A stretch of DNA of 7,981 bases from an uncultured Prevotella sp. (GCA_947095945.1 CAMUQM010000085.1:1-7981); one strand, 5' to 3'. Counted from the stretch's first letter, positions 1 through 7,022 are shown. Numbers and translations: made by a program. Notes: generated by a model not told the origin, from the letters alone.

Positions 1-971
1 AGATTGAAGCAATTAGAACAGAGCGTTTGTTTGATTACGAAGAGCGTGGAATACAAGTTGCACCATCTGCACGTGCCGTAAACTTCACGATGAACCGCCG
101 TGCGATACGCGATCTTGCTGCACAAGATTTGGGGTTAAGAACAGCCAAATATTTCTATGCCAAGACATATGAAGAGTTTAAGTCTGCTGCTGACGAGATT
201 GGTTTCCCATGTGTTGTTAAGCCGTTGATGAGTTCAAGCGGACATGGTCAGAGTTATGTACACAATGACAAAGAGCTTGAAGAAGCATTTAAAAATGCTA
301 TAGAAGGTGCACGTGGGGATGTGAAAGAGGTTATTATTGAAGAATTTATTGAGTTTGATAGTGAATTTACCTTGCTTACAGTGACACAGAAAAATGGTCC
401 TACCCTCTTCTGCCCACCTATCGGACACATACAGAAAGGTGGCGATTACCGTGAGAGCTGGCAGCCATACGCTATCTCTGAAGAAGCATTACATCAAGCA
501 GAGCATATTGCCAACGAGGTAACACGAGCACTGACAGGTTATGGTATATGGGGAGTAGAGTTCTTCTTGACAAAAACTGGAGAAGTAATCTTCTCTGAAC
601 TATCGCCTCGTCCACATGATACTGGTATGGTAACATTAGCACACACTACAAACTTCAGTGAGTTCGAACTTCATTTCCGTGCTGTAATGGGACTTCCTAT
701 CCCTGCAATTCATCTTGAGCACGCAGGTTGTTCAGCTGTAATTCTTTCTCCAATAGAGACAGATAAGCCATTATCATACAACCTATTAGATGCATGCAAC
801 GAAGATAGAACACGTTTACGAATCTTTGGTAAACCAGTTGCTCACGTTGGCCGTCGTATGGGTGTAGCACTCTGCTATGGTGAAGTTGGAGCTGATATGG
901 TTGCTCTTCGTAATAAAGCTAAACGTGTTGCAACAACAGTATTGGGTACAGACCCTTACATGAAGAAGTAA
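1..971 (+). CDS. purT: Formate-dependent GAR transformylase PurT, 5'-truncated by window edge
   Basis: The reading frame is open from the left edge (first full codon at 3) to TAA at 969-971, giving 322 visible codons. E. coli PurT has about 392, so roughly 70 N-terminal residues (the start of the N-terminal nucleotide-binding domain) lie outside. PurT is a cytosolic ATP-grasp enzyme that uses formate and ATP to convert glycinamide ribonucleotide to its formyl derivative in purine synthesis. Family signatures are visible in order: TMNRRAIRDLAA, the ATP-binding loop MSSSGHGQ (228-251), EFTLLTV, DYRESWQP, GVEFF, the metal/nucleotide segment SELSPRPHDTGMVT, and FGKP near the end. The ATP loop has His (243-245) where, from memory, the E. 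coli enzyme has Lys. The TTG at 27 lies inside the gene and is not its start. The C-terminus is complete, and the next gene begins 29 nt later. Recognition rests on many conserved blocks. Confidence 0.96.
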   Translation, partial: IEAIRTERLFDYEERGIQVAPSARAVNFTMNRRAIRDLAAQDLGLRTAKYFYAKTYEEFKSAADEIGFPCVVKPLMSSSGHGQSYVHNDKELEEAFKNAIEGARGDVKEVIIEEFIEFDSEFTLLTVTQKNGPTLFCPPIGHIQKGGDYRESWQPYAISEEALHQAEHIANEVTRALTGYGIWGVEFFLTKTGEVIFSELSPRPHDTGMVTLAHTTNFSEFELHFRAVMGLPIPAIHLEHAGCSAVILSPIETDKPLSYNLLDACNEDRTRLRIFGKPVAHVGRRMGVALCYGEVGADMVALRNKAKRVATTVLGTDPYMKK

Positions 972-1000
972 AGGACTTTAAAGTCAAAAGACCATTAAGA

Positions 1001-1426
1001 ATGAAAGAAACTAAGGTTTCAATAGGAAAGATTATCTCTTTGAAGAAGATGGTTGACCCACGTGGCAATCTCTCTATTGCAGAGGGTATGAAGGATATTC
1101 CATTCAATGTTTCTCGTGTTTATTGGACATACGACGTGCCATCAGGTGCCAGCCGTGGTGGTCATGCTCATAAGCATTGCAGAGAGTTCATCGTTGCTGT
1201 TAGTGGATCCTTTAACGTTACACTCGATAATGGACACGTTAAGCAATCATTCCTCTTGAATCATCCATATCAAGGACTCTTAGTTGAGACTGATATATGG
1301 CGCACGCTCGATGATTTTTCATCGGGTGCAGTGTGCCTTGTATTAGCGGAAGACCCATTTAATGAGGATGATTATGTTCGCGAATACAAAGAGTTCCTTA
1401 ACTATAAACGTTCTAAGAAGGAATAA
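1001..1426 (+). CDS. Sugar 3,4-ketoisomerase, FdtA/QdtA-type cupin (WxcM-like)
   Basis: This 141-residue protein is a single cupin domain of the usual length for dTDP-4-keto-6-deoxyglucose 3,4-ketoisomerases. These cytosolic enzymes move the keto group from C4 to C3 of a nucleotide-linked 6-deoxyhexose before amination. Visible family features are DPRGNL (19-24), RVYWTYDVP (39-47), the active-site block RGGHAHK with H55 and H57 (matching, from memory, H49 and H51 of FdtA), a cupin barrel (FIVAVSGSFNVTLDNG), the IWRTLDDFSSGAVCLVLA block, and the closing DYVREYKEF. R21 is FdtA-like, whereas R101 is QdtA-like, so the C4 configuration of the product (galacto or gluco) cannot be read off. The ATG follows an A-rich leader without a Shine-Dalgarno sequence. 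It heads a likely operon with the acyltransferase and aminotransferase downstream. The nucleotide carrier is assumed to be dTDP. No rmlA or rmlB homologue lies in the window to make the substrate. Confidence 0.9.
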   Translation: MKETKVSIGKIISLKKMVDPRGNLSIAEGMKDIPFNVSRVYWTYDVPSGASRGGHAHKHCREFIVAVSGSFNVTLDNGHVKQSFLLNHPYQGLLVETDIWRTLDDFSSGAVCLVLAEDPFNEDDYVREYKEFLNYKRSKKE

Positions 1427-1493
1427 AAGTCAATCAATTGTTTCTTATAAAAGAAGCCATTGAACAACTTCTATTCTTCAATCCTAATATAAA

Positions 1494-2453
1494 ATGTTTG
1501 AAGTAAAGCAATATACGCAAGAACAAACACGAGAATGGAATGAGTTTGTCGAGAATTCTCGTCAAGCTACATTTCTCTTCAATCGTTCCTATATGGATTA
1601 TCATGCAGATAAGTTTCAAGATGCTTCGCTGATGATTTATCGAAAAGGACAGCTCTATGCACTCTTGCCTGCTAATCGTTTAGACAATACACTTTACTCT
1701 CATCAAGGATTAACTTATGGTGGACTTTTAACTAAGATACAGGCTACTACAGCTGAGCTATGCGAGATATTTATAAGGATTAACGAATATCTTTATGATA
1801 CAGGAATACAAAGAGTTGTATATAAGCCTACTCCATGGATTTATCATTGTTATCCAGCTGAAGAAGATCTTTATGCTATAATTAAAGTGTGTCATGCTCA
1901 ACTGACGGCTCGTGACATATCAAGTACAATTCCATTTGCTTCACGTATGAAGTTCACAGAGAGCCGTAGAAGCGGAATTAGAAAGGCAATACGTGCTGGG
2001 ATAACTGTTCGTGAGAGTAAAGACTTTACTGACTTTTGGAATATTCTAAATGACAATCTTACCAATAAGTATAGCACTCATCCCGTACACTCTCTTGATG
2101 AATTAGAACTACTCCACAACCGCTTCCCTAAGTCTATCAGACTATTCATGGCATACAACGAAAAGGGCATTGCTATTGGAGGAACAGTAATATATGAGAT
2201 GACGCAAGTTGTACATACACAGTATATCTCAGCATCTAAAGAAGGTAAAGACATCGGGGCACTCGACCTCCTCTTTGACTATATAATCAACAAAGTTTAC
2301 GCTAATCACAAAGGATTCTTTGACTTTGGCAAAAGCACTGAAGAACAAGGAAAGATACTTAATGCTCCTCTTATTTTCCAAAAAGAAGGCTTTGGGGGAC
2401 GCGGAGTTTGCTATGACTGCTATGAGTGGGATACTAACCCTATTATAGAATAA
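1494..2453 (+). CDS. FemAB/GNAT-like (Acetyltransf_6) acyltransferase
   Basis: This 319-residue soluble protein has no signal peptide or membrane segment. Its two-lobed layout fits the Acetyltransf_6/FemAB-like GNAT families found in Bacteroidetes polysaccharide loci. The first lobe runs from about 1 to 140, with W15-x-x-FV, TFLFNRSYMDYHADKF and a strand-rich LLPANR region. A basic helix follows (RRSGIRKAIRAGI, 158-170). The second lobe is about 171-310, with FWNILNDNL, the core strand GIAIGGTVIYEM (225-236), TQYISAS, and DFGKSTEEQGKILN (277-290) followed by QKEGFGGRG. Such proteins transfer acyl or aminoacyl groups to amines. Lying between a ketoisomerase and a C3 aminotransferase, it most probably N-acylates the newly made amino sugar, in the place taken by FdtC or QdtC elsewhere. 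The donor and product are unknown. The ATG at 1494 was chosen because the homology-like W..FV..S region begins about 14 residues later. A 67-nt AT-rich gap precedes it. Confidence 0.78.
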   Translation: MFEVKQYTQEQTREWNEFVENSRQATFLFNRSYMDYHADKFQDASLMIYRKGQLYALLPANRLDNTLYSHQGLTYGGLLTKIQATTAELCEIFIRINEYLYDTGIQRVVYKPTPWIYHCYPAEEDLYAIIKVCHAQLTARDISSTIPFASRMKFTESRRSGIRKAIRAGITVRESKDFTDFWNILNDNLTNKYSTHPVHSLDELELLHNRFPKSIRLFMAYNEKGIAIGGTVIYEMTQVVHTQYISASKEGKDIGALDLLFDYIINKVYANHKGFFDFGKSTEEQGKILNAPLIFQKEGFGGRGVCYDCYEWDTNPIIE

Positions 2454-2499
2454 TACAAGAAATTATACAATAAGAAACATAGTTCACAAAAGAATAAAC

Positions 2500-3597
2500 A
2501 TGATTAATTATCTCTCACTTCAAAAGATAACAGCATTACATGAATCAGAGATTGCAACTGCTATTAATCAGATACTACATTCAGGATGGTATCTGCAAGG
2601 AGAGCATACAAGTTTATTTGAAAAGAATTATGCACAATATATTGGTACAAACTACTGCATAACATGTGGTAATGGTCTTGATGCACTTTGCCTTATGCTT
2701 CGTGCCTATATGGAATTAGGAGTTCTCAAGGAGGGTGACGAAGTCATTGTCCCTGCTAACACTTATATTGCAACTATCCTTTCTATCACCGAGAACCGAC
2801 TAACCCCTATACTTGTTGAACCAGACAGAAACACCTTAGAGATTGATGATCAGCTAATTGAACAAGCAATCACACCTCGCACACGTGCTATCATGCTTGT
2901 ACACCTTTATGGACGATGTGCCTATACATCTCTTATTGGTGACATTTGTAAACGTCATAACCTCTTACTACTTGAAGATAATGCACAGGCTCACGGATGT
3001 TACTTTGACGACAAACGTACAGGAAGCCTTGGAAATGCAGCTGCTCACAGCTTTTATCCGGGCAAGAACCTTGGAGCGTTAGGTGATGCAGGTGCCGTAA
3101 CAACTGATGACGAACAACTTGCACAAACTATTCGTAGCCTTGCCAACTATGGCTCTGCACGTAAGTATGAGTTTACTTTTAAGGGAAAGAATAGCCGCAT
3201 GGATGAAATTCATGCAGCAGTTTTGAATGTGAAACTTCCCTATCTCGATGAAGAAAATCATCGTAGAAAGCAGATTGCTAAAGCTTACCTTAATGGAATT
3301 AACAACCCACAAATAACATTGATAAAGGATAATGACAGAGATAATGTTTATCATATCTTCCCCATTCTCTGCCTATCTCGCAATCGTTTGCAACAATATC
3401 TAAAAGATAATGGAATTGAAACAATGATTCACTACCCCATTCCACCACATCGGCAACAAGCTTATAAGGAATGGAACGAGCGACATTATCCTATTACAGA
3501 GTTCATCCATCAACAAGAACTCTCCTTACCTTGCAATCCAGCAATGACCGATGAAGAGGTTTATCAGGTCATTGATTGTATCAACAAGTACCAATAA
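2500..3597 (+). CDS. DegT/DnrJ/EryC1 PLP-dependent sugar aminotransferase (FdtB/QdtB-like)
   Basis: This 365-residue protein is full length for the DegT/DnrJ/EryC1 family of fold-type I, PLP-dependent nucleotide-sugar aminotransferases. Conserved blocks in order are the N-terminal substrate segment with SGWYLQGE (28-35), TCGNGLDAL (55-63), the cofactor region GDEVIVPANTYIAT (79-92), the PLP-ring and phosphate segment LLEDNAQAHG (157-166; D160, Q163), SFYPGKNLGALGDAGAV with the Schiff-base lysine K189, GKNSRMDEIHAAVL (229-242), HYPIPPH (311-317) and LSLPCNPAMT (341-350). It would transfer an amino group, normally from glutamate, to the 3-keto sugar made by the ketoisomerase two genes upstream, giving a 3-amino-3,6-dideoxyhexose nucleotide in the cytosol. 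That role is inferred from the neighbour, since family members also act at C4 and on other sugars. The gap to the upstream gene is 46 nt and to the mannosidase 16 nt, so co-transcription is likely. Confidence 0.92.
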   Translation: MINYLSLQKITALHESEIATAINQILHSGWYLQGEHTSLFEKNYAQYIGTNYCITCGNGLDALCLMLRAYMELGVLKEGDEVIVPANTYIATILSITENRLTPILVEPDRNTLEIDDQLIEQAITPRTRAIMLVHLYGRCAYTSLIGDICKRHNLLLLEDNAQAHGCYFDDKRTGSLGNAAAHSFYPGKNLGALGDAGAVTTDDEQLAQTIRSLANYGSARKYEFTFKGKNSRMDEIHAAVLNVKLPYLDEENHRRKQIAKAYLNGINNPQITLIKDNDRDNVYHIFPILCLSRNRLQQYLKDNGIETMIHYPIPPHRQQAYKEWNERHYPITEFIHQQELSLPCNPAMTDEEVYQVIDCINKYQ

Positions 3598-3613
3598 AAC
3601 TAAATCATAACGT

Positions 3614-5086
3614 ATGAGAAAGATTACCTATATCGCATCAGCATTCGTTGCATTAATGACATTACAAGCACAACCAGTAAACGCTGACAATGTCAACGAG
3701 ATACCAGTAAACCAGCTCACTTGCCCAGCAGATGCTGTGACATTTACCTCAAAACGCCCTAAAGAAGCTGAACGACTTTTCCGCTCTGAAGCTGTTGAAA
3801 AGGAAATACAGAACATAGTAAAGAAGTTAACTAACAAACGTCTGGCATGGATGTTTGAGAATTGTTTCCCAAACACCCTCGACACCACCGTACATTATGG
3901 TGAAGAAGCTGATGGAACACCCGACACCTACGTTTATACAGGTGACATTCCTGCCATGTGGCTTCGTGACTCGGGCGCACAAGTTTGGCCATACGTACAG
4001 CTGGCTGGCAAGGATAAGAAGCTGAAGAAGATGTTAGCCGGTGTTATCAATCGTCAGTTCAAATATATTAATATCGATCCATACGCTAATGCATTTAATC
4101 ATTATCCAGACCCAAATGGCCGCTGGATGACTGATGAAACGGACATGAAACCAGAGTTACACGAACGAAAGTTTGAAATTGACTCTCTCTGTTACCCTAT
4201 CCGTCTCGCATTTGAATACTGGAAAGTAACTGGCGATGTAAGTGTCTTTCGCTCAGAATGGATTAAAGCTGTTGAGAACATTCTCAAGACATTCCGCGAA
4301 CAACAGAAGAAAGATGGAAGAGGAACCTATAAGTTCCTACGCGTTACAGACCGTGCACTTGACACGATGAACAATGCAGGATGGGGCGCACCTGTAAAGC
4401 CAGTAGGCTTGATTGCTTCTGCCTTCCGCCCCTCTGATGATGCAACAACGCTACAATTCCTCGTACCATCAAACTTTATGGCAGTATCTTCTCTTCGCAA
4501 AGCAGCAGAGATTTTGACCAAAGTAAATAAGAATACTGCACTTGTAACACAATGTACCAATCTTGCCAACGAAGTCAGCGATGCTCTGCAGAAGTATGCT
4601 GTATATGAACATCCTAAATATGGTAAGATATATGCTTACGAAGTAGATGGCTTTGGCAGCTACTTCCTAATGGATGATGCCAACGTACCAAGTCTGTTGG
4701 CAATGCCATATCTTGGCGATGTAAGCGTAGATGATCCAATCTATCAGAATACCCGCCGCTATGTATGGAGTGAGGATAATCCTTATTTCCATCGTGGTAA
4801 GGCTGGAGAGGGAATTGGTGGTCCACACATTGGCAACGATATGATATGGCCTATGTCTATCATGATGCGCGCTTTCACCTCAAAAAATGACCAAGAAATC
4901 CGTCAGTGTATTGAAATGTTGATGAATACTGATGCAGGAACAGGTTTCATACATGAAAGCTTCTATAAGGACGATGCAAACAAATTTACACGTGAATGGT
5001 TTGCATGGCAAAATACTTTGTTCGGTGAACTTATTATTAAGTTGGTGAATGATGGCAAACTTGGTTTGCTTAACAGCATTAAATAG
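3614..5086 (+). CDS. Exported GH125 exo-alpha-1,6-mannosidase
   Basis: This 490-residue glycoside hydrolase belongs to family GH125, whose characterised members remove terminal alpha-1,6-linked mannose with inversion. A signal peptide is visible (MRK, hydrophobic 4-17, probable cleavage after VNA at 22-24). There is no lipobox cysteine, so a soluble periplasmic enzyme is expected. Family blocks are GDIPAMWLRDSGAQVWPY (110-127), MTDETDMKPELHERKFEIDSL (172-192), FRPSDDA (271-277), FLVPSNFMAV (282-291), EGIGGPHIGNDMIWPMSIMMRA (399-420), GTGFIHESF (442-450) and WFAWQNTLFGELI (462-474). From memory, the Clostridium perfringens enzyme uses Asp220 as acid and Glu393 as base, 173 residues apart. D275 and E448 here have the same spacing and sit in the matching motifs. 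The gene starts 16 nt after the aminotransferase stop, so it is probably the last gene of that operon. Natural substrates could be fungal or host high-mannose glycans or a self-made mannosylated glycan. Confidence 0.93.
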   Translation: MRKITYIASAFVALMTLQAQPVNADNVNEIPVNQLTCPADAVTFTSKRPKEAERLFRSEAVEKEIQNIVKKLTNKRLAWMFENCFPNTLDTTVHYGEEADGTPDTYVYTGDIPAMWLRDSGAQVWPYVQLAGKDKKLKKMLAGVINRQFKYINIDPYANAFNHYPDPNGRWMTDETDMKPELHERKFEIDSLCYPIRLAFEYWKVTGDVSVFRSEWIKAVENILKTFREQQKKDGRGTYKFLRVTDRALDTMNNAGWGAPVKPVGLIASAFRPSDDATTLQFLVPSNFMAVSSLRKAAEILTKVNKNTALVTQCTNLANEVSDALQKYAVYEHPKYGKIYAYEVDGFGSYFLMDDANVPSLLAMPYLGDVSVDDPIYQNTRRYVWSEDNPYFHRGKAGEGIGGPHIGNDMIWPMSIMMRAFTSKNDQEIRQCIEMLMNTDAGTGFIHESFYKDDANKFTREWFAWQNTLFGELIIKLVNDGKLGLLNSIK

Positions 5087-5166
5087 ACCAGTAAAAGCAC
5101 AAATGTAGAGATATTTCATAACTTAAAAGATAAAATCCCAATATTTACCTTATTTAACATTATACA
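5087..5166. other. AT-rich 3' flank of the mannosidase operon, no clear signal
   Basis: These 80 nt after the mannosidase stop are AT-rich. I see no open reading frame worth reporting and no hairpin followed by a T-tract. Operon transcripts may therefore run on to the strong terminator hairpin at 5268-5300. Confidence 0.5.
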
Positions 5167-5198
5167 TTTGGAAATATAACAAGATTTGGATATCTTTG
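5167..5198 (+). promoter_or_regulatory. Bacteroidetes-type promoter for the small RNA
   Basis: A TTTG at 5167-5170 and a TATCTTTG at 5191-5198 are separated by exactly 20 nt. This matches the Bacteroidetes sigma-ABfr consensus (TTTG, 19-21 nt, TAnnTTTG) without a mismatch. Transcription would start near 5203-5206. No protein gene follows on this strand, so the promoter appears to serve the small structured transcript just downstream. Confidence 0.75.
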
Positions 5199-5203
5199 CA
5201 ACG

Positions 5204-5300
5204 TGTTTTTCATGGTATTAGATTATTAAGGTTAGAAGATTAGTTGTCGTGAGACAATTAATCTCTCAGTCCCAGACCAACAGTTTGGGACTTTTGTCTT
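5204..5300 (+). ncRNA. Small structured RNA (about 95 nt) with its own promoter and terminator
   Basis: From the predicted start near 5204, a single-stranded T/A-rich leader (with GGTATTAGATTATTAAGG at about 5214-5231) leads into two consecutive hairpins. The first pairs 5237-5248 with 5253-5264: twelve continuous base pairs including one G-U, closed by a GTGA tetraloop of the GNRA type. The second, 5268-5277 with 5283-5292, is a terminator. No coding region follows on the + strand before the convergent membrane-protein gene, so this looks like a free-standing small RNA rather than the leader of a present gene. I have an unverified impression of having seen very similar leader-plus-hairpin sequences repeatedly in Prevotella genomes, which would make it one copy of a family. 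I cannot name an Rfam family. A leader whose gene was lost is the main alternative. Confidence 0.6.
5268..5300 (+). terminator. Rho-independent terminator of the small RNA
   Basis: Ten base pairs (5268-5277 with 5283-5292, including one G-U) enclose the five-base loop CAACA. TTTTGTCTTT (5292-5301) follows immediately. It would end the small RNA and any read-through from the mannosidase operon. Confidence 0.8.
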
Positions 5301-5301
5301 T

Positions 5302-5470
5302 AAAATACTTTGACTTAATTAACTTAACAAATTAAAATAACAAAGTTCTTATAAATTAATAACTAAGAATCGAAAAATGATTATTTCATTAATAATTTCA
5401 TTTAATACCACGCTAAAGATTTGTAACAAAATCATCTTTCCAAAATCAAACAACGTTTAATAAGCATAAT
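5302..5470. other. AT-rich spacer, no gene seen
   Basis: This stretch is very AT-rich, with stop codons in all frames. It contains a short direct duplication (ATTTCATTAAT at 5383-5393 and ATTTCATTTAAT at 5395-5406), which is what low-complexity AT sequence often shows. I see no promoter match that I would defend. Confidence 0.5.
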
Positions 5471-5507
5471 AAAAGAGCCAGTTTTGCATTGAAAAACTGA
5501 CTCTTTT
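5471..5507. terminator. Bidirectional terminator hairpin between convergent units
   Basis: AAAAGAG (5471-5477) pairs with CTCTTTT (5501-5507), and CAGTTTT... (5479-5485) pairs with 5493-5499. One C-A mismatch (5478/5500) interrupts the stem, and the loop is seven bases (5486-5492). On the + strand the stem ends in TTTT and an AT-rich stretch with TTTTT follows. On the - strand the same stem ends in TTTTATTAT. It can therefore serve the - strand YihY-family gene, whose stop lies about 130 nt away, and any + strand read-through. Confidence 0.7.
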
Positions 5508-5637
5508 ATATATTTTTGTATTCGATGGAGATAGAAAAACGATGCTATCTTTTGATAGAATGATTTTTTTTGCTGTTACAATATTCCTTTTTAAAAAGAT
5601 ATTCAACACAGTTCGCAACTTTTTTCAAGGCAGCCTT
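5508..5637. other. 3' flank of the YihY-family gene
   Basis: No reading frame of note. It holds a five-base-pair stem (CTATC 5545-5549, GATAG 5554-5558) with a T8 run at 5564-5571, and a loop-free palindrome CTTTTTAAAAAG (5587-5598). Both are too weak to call as terminators on their own. Confidence 0.45.
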
Positions 5638-6984
5638 TTAATCTTTCATCCATTCTATCAGCTCCTTAATATTGATTGAGTTCAATTCATTTAGATAAGC
5701 TGCACGTGCTTTTTCCACCTTATTATATATATCACGATTCCATCCCTTGTTAGGTGAAATACCTAAAAGCGCAAACTTAGACACTGGTGCGGATTCCAAA
5801 CGAGCTATCATTTCGCCCACTGTTATATTACTTGTGTCATGCGTTGGCGTGTAAGTTACCTCATCAGTAGTAGGTGAATAGTTCTCTGAAATAAGATTGA
5901 CCTCTTTTAATTTATAAAGAATATCCACCGTAACACGTACTGGAATATGCGTTGCAGCTTTTATCTGCAATGCTGTATGAGGTTTTTCACCGTTTGCAAA
6001 ACGCTGACAGATATGGCTCAACACCGTTGCACACATAATCAAAAGATCGTTATGACATATATCTTTTGCATCTATCAGACAATCATAATACTCTAAATTC
6101 TGATTAGTATAGCTGAGTTCAGCACAGAAAAGACAGATATACCACGATGCAAGTATCCATAACATAAATAGCGGAAGCGCTGCAAACGAGCCATAGATGG
6201 CGTTGTAGCTTGTAAGGAATATCTGTCCATGAATATAAACAGCCTGTAAGCAGAGCATAGCCAAACCAGCTATCATTGCAGGACCAATAGTTTTAGTAAT
6301 CTTAACCTTCGCATTGGGCATAAAAACATAAAGCACAATGAACATAAGAGTAAGGATTGCCCACGGTACAAGATATCGAAGACAGAAACTTGCAAGAGTT
6401 CCGAGAAAGCGAAGGCTATTTAAATTCTCTATGAAGCTATAAAAATAAATGCTAAGTCCCGACAAAATTATAATGCTAATAGGCACAAGAAACATCATTG
6501 CCGTATAATCTATGATTACACGACTAAAGGGGCGAGCATCCTTTACCTGCCATATACTATCAAAAGCCCCCTCTACTGTTCTTATCAAAGAAAATACACT
6601 ATAAAGCATAATTACAAGTCCAATTCCTATAAAGAGTCCTGTTTTGGCATGAACAAGATAAGATTGGGTGAGTGTTAGCAACCAATTGGCTGCCTCAGGT
6701 TGCGCTGACAACATCTCACGGAACTGATTCTCTATGAACTTACCGAAGCCAAAGCCGTCCGCAATAGCAAAAATCATAGCTGCTATAGGCACAATTGCCA
6801 TAATAGTAGAAAATGAAAGCTGAGTTGTAGAGGCTATATGATCACGTTCTAAAAAGAATTTAACGGCAAGATAGAGCTTCTGCAACTGTCTGATAACTAT
6901 ATTTCTGCGTTTCGAACGATGTTCTGTTTTCAAGAACATACCTACGGTTAAAAAGTATTTTATGCTATTTATATCTATCTTCAT
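5638..6984 (-). CDS. YihY/virulence factor BrkB family inner-membrane protein
   Basis: This 448-residue membrane protein belongs to the YihY/BrkB family, long misnamed ribonuclease BN; its biochemical role is unsettled. About six membrane helices are visible, near residues 55-77, 116-135, 160-183, 196-222, 234-254 and 263-290. Family marks are the amphipathic N-terminal region before AxxxQLSFSTIMAIVP (51-66), RTVEGAFDSIWQV (135-147) and YNAIYGSFAALPLFMLWILASWY around 260-282. After the last helix comes a polar, probably cytosolic tail of about 155 residues. E. coli YihY is about 290 residues in total and lacks this. The tail includes a helix-turn-helix-like stretch (about 312-368, LQIKAATHIPVRVTVDILYKL) that may be a winged helix. 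The start at 6984 gives a plausible cytosolic N-terminus; Met16 (6937-6939) is an alternative. A promoter match lies about 40 nt upstream. The gene stands alone and is convergent with the + strand block. Confidence 0.9.
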   Translation of the reverse strand: MKIDINSIKYFLTVGMFLKTEHRSKRRNIVIRQLQKLYLAVKFFLERDHIASTTQLSFSTIMAIVPIAAMIFAIADGFGFGKFIENQFREMLSAQPEAANWLLTLTQSYLVHAKTGLFIGIGLVIMLYSVFSLIRTVEGAFDSIWQVKDARPFSRVIIDYTAMMFLVPISIIILSGLSIYFYSFIENLNSLRFLGTLASFCLRYLVPWAILTLMFIVLYVFMPNAKVKITKTIGPAMIAGLAMLCLQAVYIHGQIFLTSYNAIYGSFAALPLFMLWILASWYICLFCAELSYTNQNLEYYDCLIDAKDICHNDLLIMCATVLSHICQRFANGEKPHTALQIKAATHIPVRVTVDILYKLKEVNLISENYSPTTDEVTYTPTHDTSNITVGEMIARLESAPVSKFALLGISPNKGWNRDIYNKVEKARAAYLNELNSINIKELIEWMKD

Positions 6985-7022
6985 TGTCGTTTCTATTTCG
7001 TAAGAGAGTAGAACATATTATG

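Noticed and set aside
234..428. Open frames antisense or out of frame within the recognised genes (also near 919-1107, 1434-1619, 2858-3082, 2933-3124, 3079-3354, 3628-3888, 4327-4569, 4614-4826, 4880-5119)
   Set aside because: All lie within or across genes identified by strong protein signatures and show no recognisable domains.
974..985. Palindrome GACTTTAAAGTC just after the purT stop, a possible terminator or operator
   Set aside because: It would leave almost no stem once a loop forms, has no T-tract behind it, and lies in a 29-nt gap; most likely chance.
1427..1493. Internal promoter in the 67-nt gap before the acyltransferase gene
   Set aside because: No TAnnTTTG with a properly spaced TTTG was found; the gap is longer than its neighbours but shows only AT-rich sequence.
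5212..5229. Five-codon frame (MVLDY) at the start of the small RNA, a possible leader peptide
   Set aside because: It is too short to distinguish from chance, has no ribosome-binding context, and no regulated gene follows.
5383..5406. Tandem ATTTCATTAAT-like duplication
   Set aside because: Two short AT-rich copies with an insertion are expected by chance in such low-complexity sequence.
5545..5571. Small hairpin with a T8 run as a + strand terminator
   Set aside because: The stem is only five base pairs, AT-rich, and six bases from the T-run; the hairpin at 5471-5507 is far stronger.
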